Assembly: GCA_029339505.1 (NCBI GenBank)
Contig: JAQISU010000058.1
Location: 1,738,001 to 1,802,000, forward strand
Source: Unio delphinus
Lineage: Eukaryota > Mollusca > Bivalvia > Unionida > Unionidae
DNA: 64,000 nucleotides
Reading direction: 5' to 3'
In this document: one piece after another, positions 43,682 to 54,264 of the stretch
Layout of the letters: each line of letters opens with the position of its first letter
How positions within the stretch are numbered: position 1 is the first letter of the stretch
Notes under the pieces: model-generated
What the model saw: the letters and a program-made list of their open reading frames with translations, nothing else
What the model was told of the DNA's origin: nothing
Database searches by the model: none
Made by a program: the position numbers and the translations under genes

Positions 43682-44647
43682 ATGGTAGGTGAATCGCTTA
43701 CAACTAAATTAGCCCGAGAGCGGCTAGCAGCAATTAAAAAGTTTATACCGGTTCGAGACAGACTTCGCAAGAAACTTCAACAACGACAACAAGCGCAGAC
43801 TGACTTTTCTGTGTCAAGTGAACAACTGTTCGCCCCGGTAACTAAGGCGACCAACAATGTGAAAACAGCAACTGAACGAGCAATATTTGGGGATATTCCT
43901 GAGGAAGGCAAGCGACGAGAAGTGCCTGTTCTTGGTGTGCTTGAAAAAATTGCAGCAGAGACTGAACAAACAAAAAAGTCTTTAGAAACACTTCCAGTAG
44001 ATATAGTAACTACTTCACGGCAACAACAAAAAAAAAAGAGCGAGTACTAGAAGAACTAGGTGCTACTGCAAGAAAACCAGAACCGCAAAATATATTTACA
44101 TACTATGCATACAGCAAAATTAAAAATTTTAAAGATGACAATAATTTAATTAACTTTACCGCGCGGAATTTTTCACTCAATCAAAGAGAAATAGCTGTAA
44201 ACAAAGGGTATAAAGAGTATATAAAAAACGACGAGAATTGGATAAAAAAAAGTATACCTGGCAAACCGTGATAGATTTAGAATCACAGAAAGTAACCGCA
44301 ATGATTTTGAGAGTTTTAAAGACGAAGTATTGAGTAGAGTAGATGAAAAGTATCCAATTGAATTTTCGGATGAAGAGGAGTCAACTGGAGATGGATACTT
44401 AGGCAGCGGCATAGTTGAATACACTAGCGTTACTTGTCCTGGTAACATTCTCAGTGATATATCACGGCTGGAAGTTCTCATCGGGGGGAAGCGAGCCGGA
44501 AACAACTCTCCGGAAATAATTAATGAAGCAGCTGATATCTATAGACGATTATTTGCCGGTGGTATCATGGACATTAATGTATATCGAGAACTCATTGCTG
44601 AATTAGTTGAAAATCACAAAGATGCCCATGGTTATTACAGCGATTGA
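43682..44647 (+). pseudogene. Polinton structural-type protein (PX-like), two frameshifts
   Basis: The N-terminus is a basic coiled coil (ATG 43682, ARERLAAIKKFIPVRDRL). The frame shifts at the A10 run 44028-44037 into a second piece (VLEELGATARKPEPQNIF), then back at the A8 run 44244-44251. It ends VLIGGKRAGNNSPEIINEAA through RELIAELVENHKD at 44647. This C-terminal pattern (GxxAGNxS... I...ELFxxGxI...Y..L) is common in an uncharacterised Polinton virion-associated family. The two shifts compensate each other, so a single gene of about 320 codons is likely. Confidence 0.65.
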
Positions 44648-44681
44648 TCACTAATTGAAAAACTACTAGTTTTATAACAAG

Positions 44682-45131
44682 ATGATCATACACTACAACC
44701 ATGATAAACCCGTAAGCGTCTACGTGGTGAACTCACGGTTGCCTTTTTATAGAACATATTACGGAGACGGTTTCGGCAATACCATTGCGGGGCTATTTAC
44801 AAGAATGGCACCAAAAGTGGCGCCGTTAGCTAAACAATTATCAATGAAAGCCATTGATATTATTCGTGATAAGGGAATCAGTGCTGTTGGAAATCTTGCC
44901 GAAAAGGCATTTTCTGCTGCAAAAGATAAAATAGCATCATTGGTGTGAAAGAAACCAACGGTGCTGCCATCAACTACAGTGATGCCTGCAAAAATCAGCA
45001 AAGCAATAAATAGCGCAGTGGAAGAAAAACTAGCGTCGTTGGCTACTTCGGTGACTACGTCGCCATTGGCGGCTTCACCGGTAAAAGATAGCGTTATCAT
45101 GAACGCGATAGCAGGAAGTGGTTTGAAATGA
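44682..45131 (+). pseudogene. Small hydrophobic/amphipathic protein with in-frame TGA
   Basis: From ATG 44682, 88 residues including YGDGFGNTIAGLF and a chain of amphipathic helices (MAPKVAPLAKQLSMKAIDII) end at TGA 44946-44948. The same frame then stays open for about 60 codons of Ala/Ser/Thr/Pro-rich sequence to TGA 45129-45131. The original protein was probably about 149 residues. Small proteins of this kind sit next to capsid genes in many Polintons and recall adenovirus pVI/pX-like minor components; that comparison is inference. Confidence 0.6.
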
Positions 45132-45192
45132 AAACAAAAACGACGATGATTACAAAGAGTTTCACAATTGAAAACACTAGTATGTTAATAAA

Positions 45193-46617
45193 ATGTTTAA
45201 ACAACAGGCTGATCCCGCGTTTGATATGGAAGCCCCAGTACCCAAGGACAATTCCGTCCGCGATTATCAATACTATTCCTATCATGCAATACAACCCGAC
45301 CTACGATCGCGAATTGAACTTCAAGTTCAAGATACCAGTAAATACTTTTTGCCATGTGAAGCATTTATCGAAGTAGAAGGAAAACTCGTAACAAATGTTG
45401 CAGCTGATACCCCATATGCAAATGATCCAAATATCCGAGTTGGTTTTATTAATAATGGCATAATGGCGTTATTTGAAAGTGCAAGATATTTCATTGATGG
45501 AAAAGAAATTGAATCAATAGACCGTGAAGTTGATGTTGCAACAACAATAATCTGGCTAGCAAGATACTCCGATGATTATACAAGATCGGCTGGTCCATCA
45601 ATGATGTTTGCAAAGGATACCTCTGATAACGCTGACCACCTTCAATACATTAAAGTGTTGACAGCACAAGATACTGCAGAAGCAAATCAACAAGAAGCAG
45701 CTAATCCAGAACGTCAAGCTAGACCCGGAGCTGCGTTTGACATTCTCAGAGGCGTTAATGGTAATTTCAATTTAGGATTTGCAACACGAAAAGGAGCATT
45801 GCAAGAACAGCAGCAATATTTTTCATGTGCGATTCCACTCCATCACATATTTGGATTCTGCAGAAATGTCAGAAAAGTTATTTATGGAGCCAAACACACA
45901 ATCGCATTAGTGCGAAGAGGCGATGACAACGATGCAATTTGGCGTACTGGTGCCGATGATGGTAAAGTTGTTTTAACTAAATTAGCATTGTGGATGCCAG
46001 TAATGACCCCATCAATTACCACAGAAGAGCGACTACTTTCATTTATGGACACAGGCGGCAAATCATTGCTAAGTTGGCTAACAACAACAACTGATGCCAA
46101 AGAGGATAATGTTAATGGTACATTTACATGGCATTTGGCATCAAAACAAGGCGTTTCAGCTCCACGTCATATATTTATAGCGCTGCAGAATCGGAATCGA
46201 TTATGCTTCCAAGAACGCAGTCATATGATATTTGATCGATTAGGGGTAAGTGAGGTTTCACTGAGAATAAACGGACAACAAGAACCATCTGAGGATATAC
46301 AGCTTAATTACGGAAACAACCAAATAGCACATGTGTATCATCGGATGCTGTCATATATGGGTCGTGATCAAAATGTTGATACTGGTTTGCAAATATCGCA
46401 ACTCGATTTTAAGAACTTGTATCCAATTTATTACTTTTCGCTGGAACATCTTGATTTAACAAGGCAATCCGTTGTTGACATACATTTTAGGGCTCGTATA
46501 GATCCTGGTGGTGTTGATTATAGAGCTGTTGCTGTTATTCTCAGCGACAAATCAATGTTGTTAGAAGGTGTTGGTGGGCGAATGAGAATCATTGATGCAC
46601 CAGTGGAAAATATGTAA
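45193..46617 (+). CDS. Putative major capsid protein (double jelly-roll type)
   Basis: Intact frame of 474 residues, the longest unbroken gene of the element. It is rich in beta-type segments: FLPCEAFIEVEGKLV, GFINNGIMALFESARYFIDG, FSCAIPLHHIFGFCRNVRKV, LTKLALWMPVMTPS and VVDIHFRARIDPGG. The family is abundant in invertebrate Polintons at this position and is probably the double-jelly-roll capsid protein, though 474 residues is on the short side for that fold. Its TAA is followed directly by the ATG of the next gene, so the two probably share a transcript. Structure prediction would decide the fold. Confidence 0.65.
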   Translation: MFKQQADPAFDMEAPVPKDNSVRDYQYYSYHAIQPDLRSRIELQVQDTSKYFLPCEAFIEVEGKLVTNVAADTPYANDPNIRVGFINNGIMALFESARYFIDGKEIESIDREVDVATTIIWLARYSDDYTRSAGPSMMFAKDTSDNADHLQYIKVLTAQDTAEANQQEAANPERQARPGAAFDILRGVNGNFNLGFATRKGALQEQQQYFSCAIPLHHIFGFCRNVRKVIYGAKHTIALVRRGDDNDAIWRTGADDGKVVLTKLALWMPVMTPSITTEERLLSFMDTGGKSLLSWLTTTTDAKEDNVNGTFTWHLASKQGVSAPRHIFIALQNRNRLCFQERSHMIFDRLGVSEVSLRINGQQEPSEDIQLNYGNNQIAHVYHRMLSYMGRDQNVDTGLQISQLDFKNLYPIYYFSLEHLDLTRQSVVDIHFRARIDPGGVDYRAVAVILSDKSMLLEGVGGRMRIIDAPVENM

Positions 46618-47157
46618 ATGAAACTTGAAAAGTTTCCAATTAGATCAATTGAAAGCATAAATATGTTTTACAATAAAATGACATATAGTGTTGTTAGTGT
46701 CAAGCTGACTGATGGTCAGGTCAAGAAATTGCGATCAAAATCCGCTAAAGAATGTGGAACCACAATAACGTTAAAACCAGCGCAGATGTCCGGCAGTACA
46801 CATAAAATATCACTGACGGATCGTCAAATAAAACATTTCAATGATGCGCTAAAGAAACGGCGAGGGATTCAAATTGTATTTTCGAAGGCTGCAATCGCCA
46901 ACATGATAAAATCAGGTGGTATATTTCCATTGTTAGCTGCAATACCAGCATTGATTGCAGCAGCTGCCCTAGCGGTGGCGAAGGCGGCGGCGTTGGGAGC
47001 CGTTGGGACCTCGGCAGGGATGGCGTTGAAAAAGGCAACTGGGAAAGGATATAAAAAAAAGGGAAAGAGGTTGTACCTACCAGGAACCCCGTACTCATGG
47101 TACAGCGGGAGATCCGTGCGCGGATCAGGTCTGAGAATACCAGGAACGGTTTATTAG
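46618..47157 (+). CDS. Hydrophobic-domain minor virion protein candidate, 179 aa
   Basis: The frame is intact, with ATG immediately after the capsid-gene stop. A mixed N-terminal half (LKPAQMSGSTHKISLTDRQI) is followed by a glycine/alanine-rich hydrophobic segment at about residues 100-140 (GGIFPLLAAIPALIAAAALA) and a basic Gly/Lys/Tyr tail (KGYKKKGKRLYL). The layout suits a membrane-active or core protein of the capsid. Function not established. The stop is 20 bp before the protease ATG. Confidence 0.6.
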   Translation: MKLEKFPIRSIESINMFYNKMTYSVVSVKLTDGQVKKLRSKSAKECGTTITLKPAQMSGSTHKISLTDRQIKHFNDALKKRRGIQIVFSKAAIANMIKSGGIFPLLAAIPALIAAAALAVAKAAALGAVGTSAGMALKKATGKGYKKKGKRLYLPGTPYSWYSGRSVRGSGLRIPGTVY

Positions 47158-47177
47158 TTGGAAGCCCAATTCTCCCT

Positions 47178-47615
47178 ATGTCCAATTTTGATTTAATTGA
47201 TGCTGCTAAAAAACTAGCGATAAAAAACTTGAGAGGGGTTTTTATGAGAGATCAATTACCGAGAAAACCTAAACGCATTGAAACCGGTATAATCAATCTT
47301 GATAACAGTAACGGATCGGGAACTCACTGGGTTGCATACGCGATTGATCCGCGTGGGATTGTCTATTTTGATTCATATGGGTTAGCTCTGCCAGGCGAGT
47401 TTATGCAGTATATAAATTCTTCGATGAAACTCAAAGAGTTTCCGATTTTTTATTCCACGCTGCCAACACAACAATTAAATGATCCACCGATATGCGGCCG
47501 TGAAGTATTAAATGTCCTCGCGGAGATTTCATTGTCACAGAAACAACCTCATCTGGTTGTAAATAAATACACGAGTGGGAAATTACAAGGTAATTTTAGA
47601 GAATCAATAAATTGA
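47178..47615 (+). CDS. Adenovirus-type cysteine protease (C5/Ulp1-like)
   Basis: ATG 47178 is chosen because the longer frame from 47097 overlaps the previous gene. The 145 residues contain His50 in GTHWVAYA, Asp65 in YFDSYG, Gln98 or Gln99 before the nucleophile and Cys106 in ICGREVLN, the H-D-Q-C arrangement of adenain and Polinton proteases. Such enzymes mature capsid precursor proteins. All catalytic residues are present and the frame is intact, so this gene looks functional. Confidence 0.92.
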   Translation: MSNFDLIDAAKKLAIKNLRGVFMRDQLPRKPKRIETGIINLDNSNGSGTHWVAYAIDPRGIVYFDSYGLALPGEFMQYINSSMKLKEFPIFYSTLPTQQLNDPPICGREVLNVLAEISLSQKQPHLVVNKYTSGKLQGNFRESIN

Positions 47616-47667
47616 AAATACTAGAGTCTTTACAATAATGATTGATATTTGGGGATGATCTCTGTCA

Positions 47668-48689
47668 ATGTCGGAACCCACCGCGGAAACATCTGCGGGT
47701 TCTATCGAGGATGTAAAAAAAATAATTGAAGATGAAATCGCTGAGACGTTAAATTTAGCAAGTGTTGACCCGAACGAAATAGTTGTATTTCAAGATCTCC
47801 AGGGTAAATTGAAAACCAGTAATATATCCGAGAATTACATTTTGATACGGCAGCGCGACGCCGCTGAAAACTCTATTGCGCTGTATTCCAACGATGGACA
47901 ACTTAAACCAGGCGAACTTGTGCCACCCACGACCGTGAGCTGGATGATTATATACGAGGTTATAATGCTTTTCGAAGAAATATCGTTGGTAAGTTCTTTG
48001 GAGTCCCGCCTGCGGTTAGTATGACTCTCGTGGATATTAAAAGCGAGCTTGACAAACAAAAACCCATCAACGAAACCTTTACTGAGTTTATTGGAAAATA
48101 TACTCGCCATCTCCAACTTGTTGATAGTTTCTTTTATCTCCCCCAGGGAGGTACAACTACGTTACCTCTCGCGGATATCGGCGCGAGGTTCACACGACAA
48201 CTAATATTTAACAACGTCGTAAAAAAGTTTTTTGGTGTAGATCCTTCACTTGACCTCAAATCGTTGACAGGCCCAACTCTCGCGGAGATTAGCGCGGTTA
48301 CCGACAGAGTAAAGATTCCACATAACGCAAGCATTGTTAACAACATCGTGTACACGGTTGATAGTGGAACCCTTGATTGGGTCCAAGGAAAAAAAAATTT
48401 TCTTCGTGTCGGCCACAGACATACTAGTGTACCAGGTTGCTACCGATTTATGATAATACATCACCGTAAATTTGATTTGACATTCAGCTTAACAGGTATT
48501 CGTGGTGTTAACACGCTGACATATATACTCGATAAAATACCACCACCTCCACCTGTTATACCAAACACGTTGTCAATTACTATAGAGAATTCCGACGAGT
48601 CTGTGGTTAGGGAGTCGCTACCCTGGATAATAGAATTTGTATCCGGTATCCCCGCGTCTAATCCTAAAACCATTTCGATAATAGGATAA
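47668..48689 (+). pseudogene. Uncharacterised Polinton protein with internal repeat, frameshifted
   Basis: Two overlapping frames (47668-48024 and 48021-48689) appear to be one gene. In the second frame, the sequence before its ATG 48021 already reads DDYIRGYNAFRRNIVGKFFG, which resembles a later segment (TRQLIFNNVVKKFFGVDPSL). The reading frame must therefore change near 47930-47940. The duplicated KFFGV-type module and beta-rich C-terminus (MIIHHRKFDLTFSLTGIRG) are visible. No family was recognised; a fibre or vertex-associated protein is a guess. Confidence 0.55.
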
Positions 48690-48773
48690 TTGAAAATTAA
48701 GTTTAAAATAACAGTGTCAACGACAGCGTCATCACAATATCGATTCAATACCGTAAAATAGTTTTCCGCGAAC

Positions 48774-49271
48774 TTGAAATCACTTTCTGAGCGTTATCGC
48801 GAAAAAATAAAAAAATACCGCAGAAGAATTACAATCATCGACATCACCGTGTACTCGGTGTCCGGTGTGATGGCCAGCGCCGGGGTTATTTTGTCGACGG
48901 TGACCATGATGGCTCCGATTGCAGTTCCAATTGCTATCTCCGCGGCAACAACAATTGCGGCAGTCACCACCGCAATAACTAAAAAGTTATCATCGTGTTC
49001 TCAGAAAAAACTCAGTGATTATACAGCTCGGTACCGGGTGGTATTTGACGCATACTCGAAATTATCCGAGTTGATCTCGCTGTCGATAGATAATTCGTTC
49101 ATATCCGATGTTGAATTTTCCACGATGACCCAGTTGTATAACTCCGCGATGTTGAAATTGGAAATTGAAGACAGCGTTAACAATAATGTCACTCGAACTG
49201 CTTCAACGAATTGCAGAGAATACCACTCCGATACGAACAAGCATGATATCAATAACATCAACAAACCCTGA
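48774..49271 (+). CDS. Transposon-associated membrane-hairpin protein (LSERYREKIKKY family)
   Basis: The frame is open from a TTG at 48774; no ATG exists before Met33, so the start is unclear. It begins SLSERYREKIKKYRRRITII, followed by two hydrophobic stretches (VYSVSGVMASAGVILS and APIAVPIAISAATTI), a KKL..CSQKKLSDY region, and a helical end with FISDVEFSTMTQLYNSAM. This order (LxxRHxxRIxxY, membrane hairpin, ISDEEF...) recurs in a widespread Polinton-associated family, often at the C-terminal end of a longer protein. The preceding coding sequence may therefore belong to it. Confidence 0.55.
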   Translation: MKSLSERYREKIKKYRRRITIIDITVYSVSGVMASAGVILSTVTMMAPIAVPIAISAATTIAAVTTAITKKLSSCSQKKLSDYTARYRVVFDAYSKLSELISLSIDNSFISDVEFSTMTQLYNSAMLKLEIEDSVNNNVTRTASTNCREYHSDTNKHDINNINKP

Positions 49272-50514
49272 ATTTAGTGTGAACTTCCCTTCTCCTATTC
49301 CAGTGCGTGAGATCGCGCTGGCAAAATTATGAGTATATCATAGCTGGCCTAATATAATATCTGTTGCATTTGGCGGTCAGCAACCCAATAACGCACTGGT
49401 ATTCTCGTATAAGAATAAACCCGATGGTACTCCAGAGTGGGAAACTGTTTCGTTACCAACTGGGTCGTACCAAATTAAGCAAATCAATGCTGAAATTCAG
49501 CGTAGAATAAAATCAATCACTGGAAAAGAATAAAAAATAGCTAATAATCTTCATCAACCGACGCTCTCGTCGTCGATTGAAATAAGCACAGAGGGATACA
49601 TTGTAGATATCTATAACAGCTCGTTAAGAACAGTGCTAGGATGGCCTGAAAAACCACTGGAAAAATCCGCCACCGACTTAACCACGGACGTACAATCATA
49701 TCATGAAATCAATCCCAGTTATCGAGATAATTTATCTGATATAAGAAAAGGAAAAATCGCCGATAGATTTATATTTACCAACAAAGACACACTACAATGG
49801 GATTTTATCATTAAAAGAACAGCCGACTCGTCTGTTACTATTTCATTTACGCTAACTGACATCCGTGGTTATTTTAAAGAAATTAAACAAGTATATGAAA
49901 CACAACTAGAACAACTACGGAAAACAAAATCGCAAAAACACGTTGAAATAATAAATCAACTTATATCTGACATGGAATATATCTATGAACTAATTATTCA
50001 AACAATAATTAATGACAACAGCGACAATAAACAACGATTCCTAACCAATTACAATATCACAGAAGACAATCTGCATAATTTCAAGTTTCCCAAATACAAC
50101 GCTGATGAACTAACAAGAATTGTTAGAACCGATATCAAGGCGCTACAAAAACCAGATTCAACTGTCCTCCTCAGGTATAATAATGATCCAGATGGTGGCG
50201 GTAGGCATATTGCCCCGCACAATGTGAATATTTCAACGGTGATTGCGCTCAATTTAGTATGTGATGCAATTGAAGGAAGCTATCAAATTAATCTAGAGCA
50301 ATCAAATCAAGCTCAGCAAGGATATATTCTTTATTCATTTGCACCAACAGCTCCTCCAGGATTCCTAATTATTGAAAACCCAATTAATCCTGTCTACATG
50401 CGATGCCATAATAATTCGTTAATGAGAATTAATTTCCGACTCACCGACCAGTCAAATAATTTAATTGATCTACAAGATGAGGTGCTAGCGATTAGTTTGT
50501 TTGTAAAGTCCTAA
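49186..50514 (+). pseudogene. Minor capsid (penton-like) protein with two in-frame stops
   Basis: The frame from ATG 49186 overlaps the end of the previous gene and reads to 50514, interrupted by TGA 49330-49332 and TAA 49531-49533. Landmarks of the Polinton penton/minor capsid family are SPIPVREIALAKL, SLPTGSYQIKQINAEIQRRI, the C-terminal SFAPTAPPGFLIIENPINPV and RLTDQSNNLIDL. An unusual insertion of about 90 residues (about 49890-50150, coiled-coil-like) separates the N-terminal part from this C-terminal part. The stop is at the inner border of the right TIR. Confidence 0.75.
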
Positions 50515-50515
50515 A

Positions 50516-50760
50516 GACTCGATCAAATATTCGGTTGAAATCATTTATTATTTTTTGTTAACCTGTAGCAGCAGAGAGGGTGAATGACCACATCGTTGCG
50601 ACCAAAATTGATTGAAAAATCGTAAAGTCTCCGTTTGATAAATGGAGACTTATTTTTTTTGGTTAAAATATGAGATTTCGTAGGAAGGCTCAATTTTCGT
50701 TTTGAGGATTTAATCAATTTTTTGTCTGAAAAGGGTGGTCTGTTCACCCTCTCTGCTGCT
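50516..50760 (-). repeat. Polinton right terminal inverted repeat
   Basis: Complement of the left TIR. The inner inverted copy of the terminus is almost perfect here: agcagcagagagggtgaat at about 50569 versus the tip ttcaccctctctgctgct ending 50760. A central hairpin aagtctcc...ggagactt lies at about 50625-50651. Confidence 0.94.
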
Positions 50761-51414
50761 TATTAGGTCTTTCAGGTTATGTGGCTGTTCATTCCAGAAT
50801 TGTCACCAGGGTGATGAGAGTAAAATTGGAACATTTAAGATAATTTAAGGTTCCTATCATTCAATATTTCTTCCATGGTTGAGACAGTATTCACAGACAC
50901 GCCTTAATGAGTAACCTGTTACTGTTGGAAGACAGTGATTCATATGGGTTATTCTCAACCAGTCAGATATGATTACTTCTCAGAATTACTTACATGGTGG
51001 TGAATTTCTTCACAAATCATAGCAAGAGTGCAACCTTCACATGCACTCTTTTAAGTTCTCTGTTAGCTTCACCATAGGACACTCATTTTTCAGAACAAAC
51101 GATTTTTTTGAGCTTCAAAGACCAATGACACCATTCAAGTATTTTTTCATCATTATTTGAATAACCTTATGAACCCTTCAGCAATGTATCTTTCAAGCAC
51201 ATTATCTTAAAGATAGTCTGCCTTCTCTCCCTTGTGTCATGCTCAATACAAGTGAACATCATGTTAATCCAATAAATAAATCAATCCATTGTGTGAGCAA
51301 GGAGTGAAATTCATACCTTATCTGTGAAAAAGGTTTACCTACATTTCAGTGAAAACCACATTTCAGTTTTCATTGTTTGCCAGCCTGGGATGGGACTAAA
51401 GTTCCATAGGTAGC
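50761..51414. other. Right flank of the Polinton, SLC9B intron 4
   Basis: Starts with TATTA, the right target duplication copy. The rest shows no gene and may continue the degenerate element on the left flank. Confidence 0.5.
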
Positions 51415-51772
51415 CACTAAACCAATTAAAATGCCTAGTCACTAAACCAGTTAAAATGCCTTGACACTAAACCAATTAAAATGCCTAGCCATTAAACCAA
51501 TTAAAATGCCTTGACACTAAACCAATTAAAATGCCTAGTCACTAAACCAGTTAAAATGCCTAGTCACAAAACCAGTTAAAATGCCTTGACACTAAACCAA
51601 TTAAAATGCCTAGTCACTAAACCAGTTAAAATGCTTTGACACTAAACCAATTAAAATGCCTAGCCACTAAACCAATTAAAATGCCTTGACACTAAACCAA
51701 TTAAAATGCCTAGTCACTAAACCAGTTAAAATGCCTAGTCACAAAACCAATTAAAATGCCTAGTCACAATTC
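51415..51772. repeat. Minisatellite, 25-bp unit, about 14 copies
   Basis: Unit cactaaaccaattaaaatgc plus ctagt or cttga. The two endings alternate, giving a 50-bp secondary period. Confidence 0.95.
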
Positions 51773-52534
51773 CATCGATATTAAGGACCATCAAGATAGA
51801 CTACTTTGCCTTGTGTTTCTAATTAGCTAATCAAGTCGGAAAAGAAATAGTCAAAAATGACACTATTTTTATATAGTTCCAATACTACTAAAGTCTTTAC
51901 TATTACTTTTACACCTATTTAAATAAAATCCTATTAATAAGTAAAACGCTATTTTGATATAATTCCTATGCTATTAATTATAATTAGTTTACACATTTTT
52001 CCAAAAGAGGAACATCAATTGTTAGTTAGCATGGAATGGCATTTCAACACAGTAAAGGCCATATGATGCCCAGACAATTTTAGTAAATTGCCTTGTCCAA
52101 AGACATACCAGTGTAGTTGACCCAGCTTTTTCTGGACCGAATTTGAAATCTTACATGTCTGATGAAGAGTCCAGCATGATAACTACATGGCCATGGTTGT
52201 TCCATCATATCATAAAAATGGAGACTTTTTGAATTGCAGACAGAATATTATAACTGTCTTGCATGACATGTTACACTTTGGTAATTAACCGCTAAAAAGA
52301 AAAATACCAACTTACTATGATTGGTTTTCATTTTACATTGGCTGTAACATTAAAAGCATTAGAAAACAGCTCTCCAAATAGCCATTAGACTTTGTAGTCA
52401 TGGGACAACCTACTTGAAAATGTTAGTTTCTATTTCAAGGTTTAGGTTGCCAAGCCCAAATAGTTTGGTTGTCTTAGACATCTAGAACAGAAATCAATTG
52501 AATGGGAACTATTTGAAGATGACAAGGATATTGT
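51773..52534. other. SLC9B intron 4, nothing recognised
   Basis: No supported feature. Confidence 0.5.
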
Positions 52535-54210
52535 GTGGCCTCAGATTCACTATACATTGCCTGGCCTAAGATTCACTATATATTGCCTGGTCTCAGATTC
52601 ACTTTACATTGCCTGGTCTCAGATTCACTACATATTGCCTGGCCTTAGATTCACTATGCATTGCCTGGCCTCAGATTCACTAGTGTCTGGCCTCAGATTG
52701 ACTACACATTACCTGGCCTCAGATTCACTATACATTGCCTGGCCTCAGATTTACTATACATTGCCTGGCCTCAGATTCACTACATTGTCTGGCCTCAGAA
52801 TGACTGCACATTACCTGACCTCAGATTCACTATACATTGCCTGGCCTCGGATTTACTATACATTGCCTGGCCTCAGATTCACTACATTGTCTGGCCTCAG
52901 AATGACTGCACATTGCCTGGCCTCAGATTCACTATACATTACCTAGCCTGAAGTTCACTACACATTGCCTGGCCTCAGATTCACTACATATTGCCTGGCC
53001 TCAGATTAACAACACATTGTCTGGTCCCAGATTCACTACATATTGCATGGCCTTAGATTCACTATACATTGCCTGGCCTCAGATTCACTACATATTGCCT
53101 GGCTTCAGATTCACAACACATTGCCTGGCCTCAGATTCACAACACATTGCCTGGCCTCAGATTAACTACACATTACCCAGCCTGAAGTTCACTACACATT
53201 GCCTGGCCTCAGATTCACTACATTGCCTGGCCTCAGATTCACAACACATTGTCTGGCCTCAGATTCACTACACATTGCCCGACCTCAGATCAGTATACAT
53301 TGCCTGGTTTCAGATTCACTACATATTGTCTGGCCTCAGATTCACAACACATTGTCTGGCCTCAGATTGTCTACACATTGCCTGGCCTCAGATTCACTAC
53401 ACATTACCTAGCCTGAAGTTCACTACACATTTCCTGGCCTCAGATTGACTACACATTGCCTGGCCTCAGATTCACAACACATTGTCTGGTCTCAGATTCA
53501 CTACACATTGCCTGGCTTCAGATCACTATACATTGCCTGGCCTCAGATTCACAACACATTGTCAGGCCTCAGATTGACTACACATTGCCAGGCCTCAGAT
53601 TCACTACACATTACCTAGCCTGAAGTTCACTACACATTGTCTGGCCTCAGATCACTATACATTGCCTGGCCTCAGATTCACAACACATTGTCTGGCCTCA
53701 GATTCACTACACATTGCCCGACCTCAGATCAGTATACATTGCCTGGTTTTAGATTCACTACATATTGTCTGGCCTCAGATTCACAACACATTGTCTGGCC
53801 TCAGATTGTCTACACATTGCCTGGCCTCAGATTCACTACACATTACCTAGCCTGAAGTTCACTACACATTTCCTGGCCTCAGATTGACTACACATTGCCT
53901 GGCCTCAGATTCACAACACATTGTCTGGTCTCAGATTCACTACACATTGCCTGGCTTCAGATCACTATACATTGCCTGGCCTCAGATTCACAACACATTG
54001 TCAGGCCTCAGATTGACTACACATTGCCAGGCCTCAGATTCACTACACATTACCTAGCCTGAAGTTCACTACACATTGTCTGGCCTCAGATCACTATACA
54101 TTGCCTGGCCTCAGATTCACAACACATTACCTTGCTTGAGGTTCACTACATATTGCTTGGTCTCAGATTCACTACATAGTGCCTAGCCTCAGATTCACTG
54201 ATAAAGGGCT
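52535..54210. repeat. 26-bp satellite, about 63 copies, with a 439-bp higher-order repeat
   Basis: Unit cctggcctcagattcactac plus acattg, varying 22-27 bp. A composite block at about 53200-53640 recurs at 53640-54080 with almost no differences (for example acattgcccgacctcagatc at 53272 and 53711). All long plus-strand frames here are products of the repeat. Confidence 0.96.
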
Positions 54211-54264
54211 TTAACCTTAACTGCTACTATTATCAGATGATACATTTGTAATAATAATTCAGCT

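Larger units (their letters stand above)
27553..50760. mobile_element. Polinton/Maverick, 23,208 bp, with a nested DIRS element
   Basis: The element is bounded by about 245-bp terminal inverted repeats that begin AGCAGCAGAGAGGGTGAAC at both ends. A 5-bp direct duplication TATTA flanks it (27548-27552 and 50761-50765). Polintons are self-synthesising virus-like DNA transposons with 5-6 bp target duplications and AG...CT ends, as seen here. Contents are a packaging ATPase, a zinc-ribbon/PLA2 protein, a DD35E integrase, a polB-helicase-HNH gene, an adenovirus-type protease, jelly-roll capsid candidates and small proteins. Without the DIRS insertion the element would be about 16.3 kb, a usual Polinton size. 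Several genes are broken, so this copy is probably defective. Confidence 0.95.

Noticed and set aside
31878..49332. Genetic-code reassignment of TGA as an explanation for in-frame stops
   Set aside because: Intact genes of the element and the host exons do not need it, TAA and TAG also occur, and other frameshifts show ordinary decay.
52533..54190. Several plus-strand frames of 60-143 residues with repeating LRFT..CLASDS peptides
   Set aside because: Produced by the 26-bp satellite. No start context or conservation.
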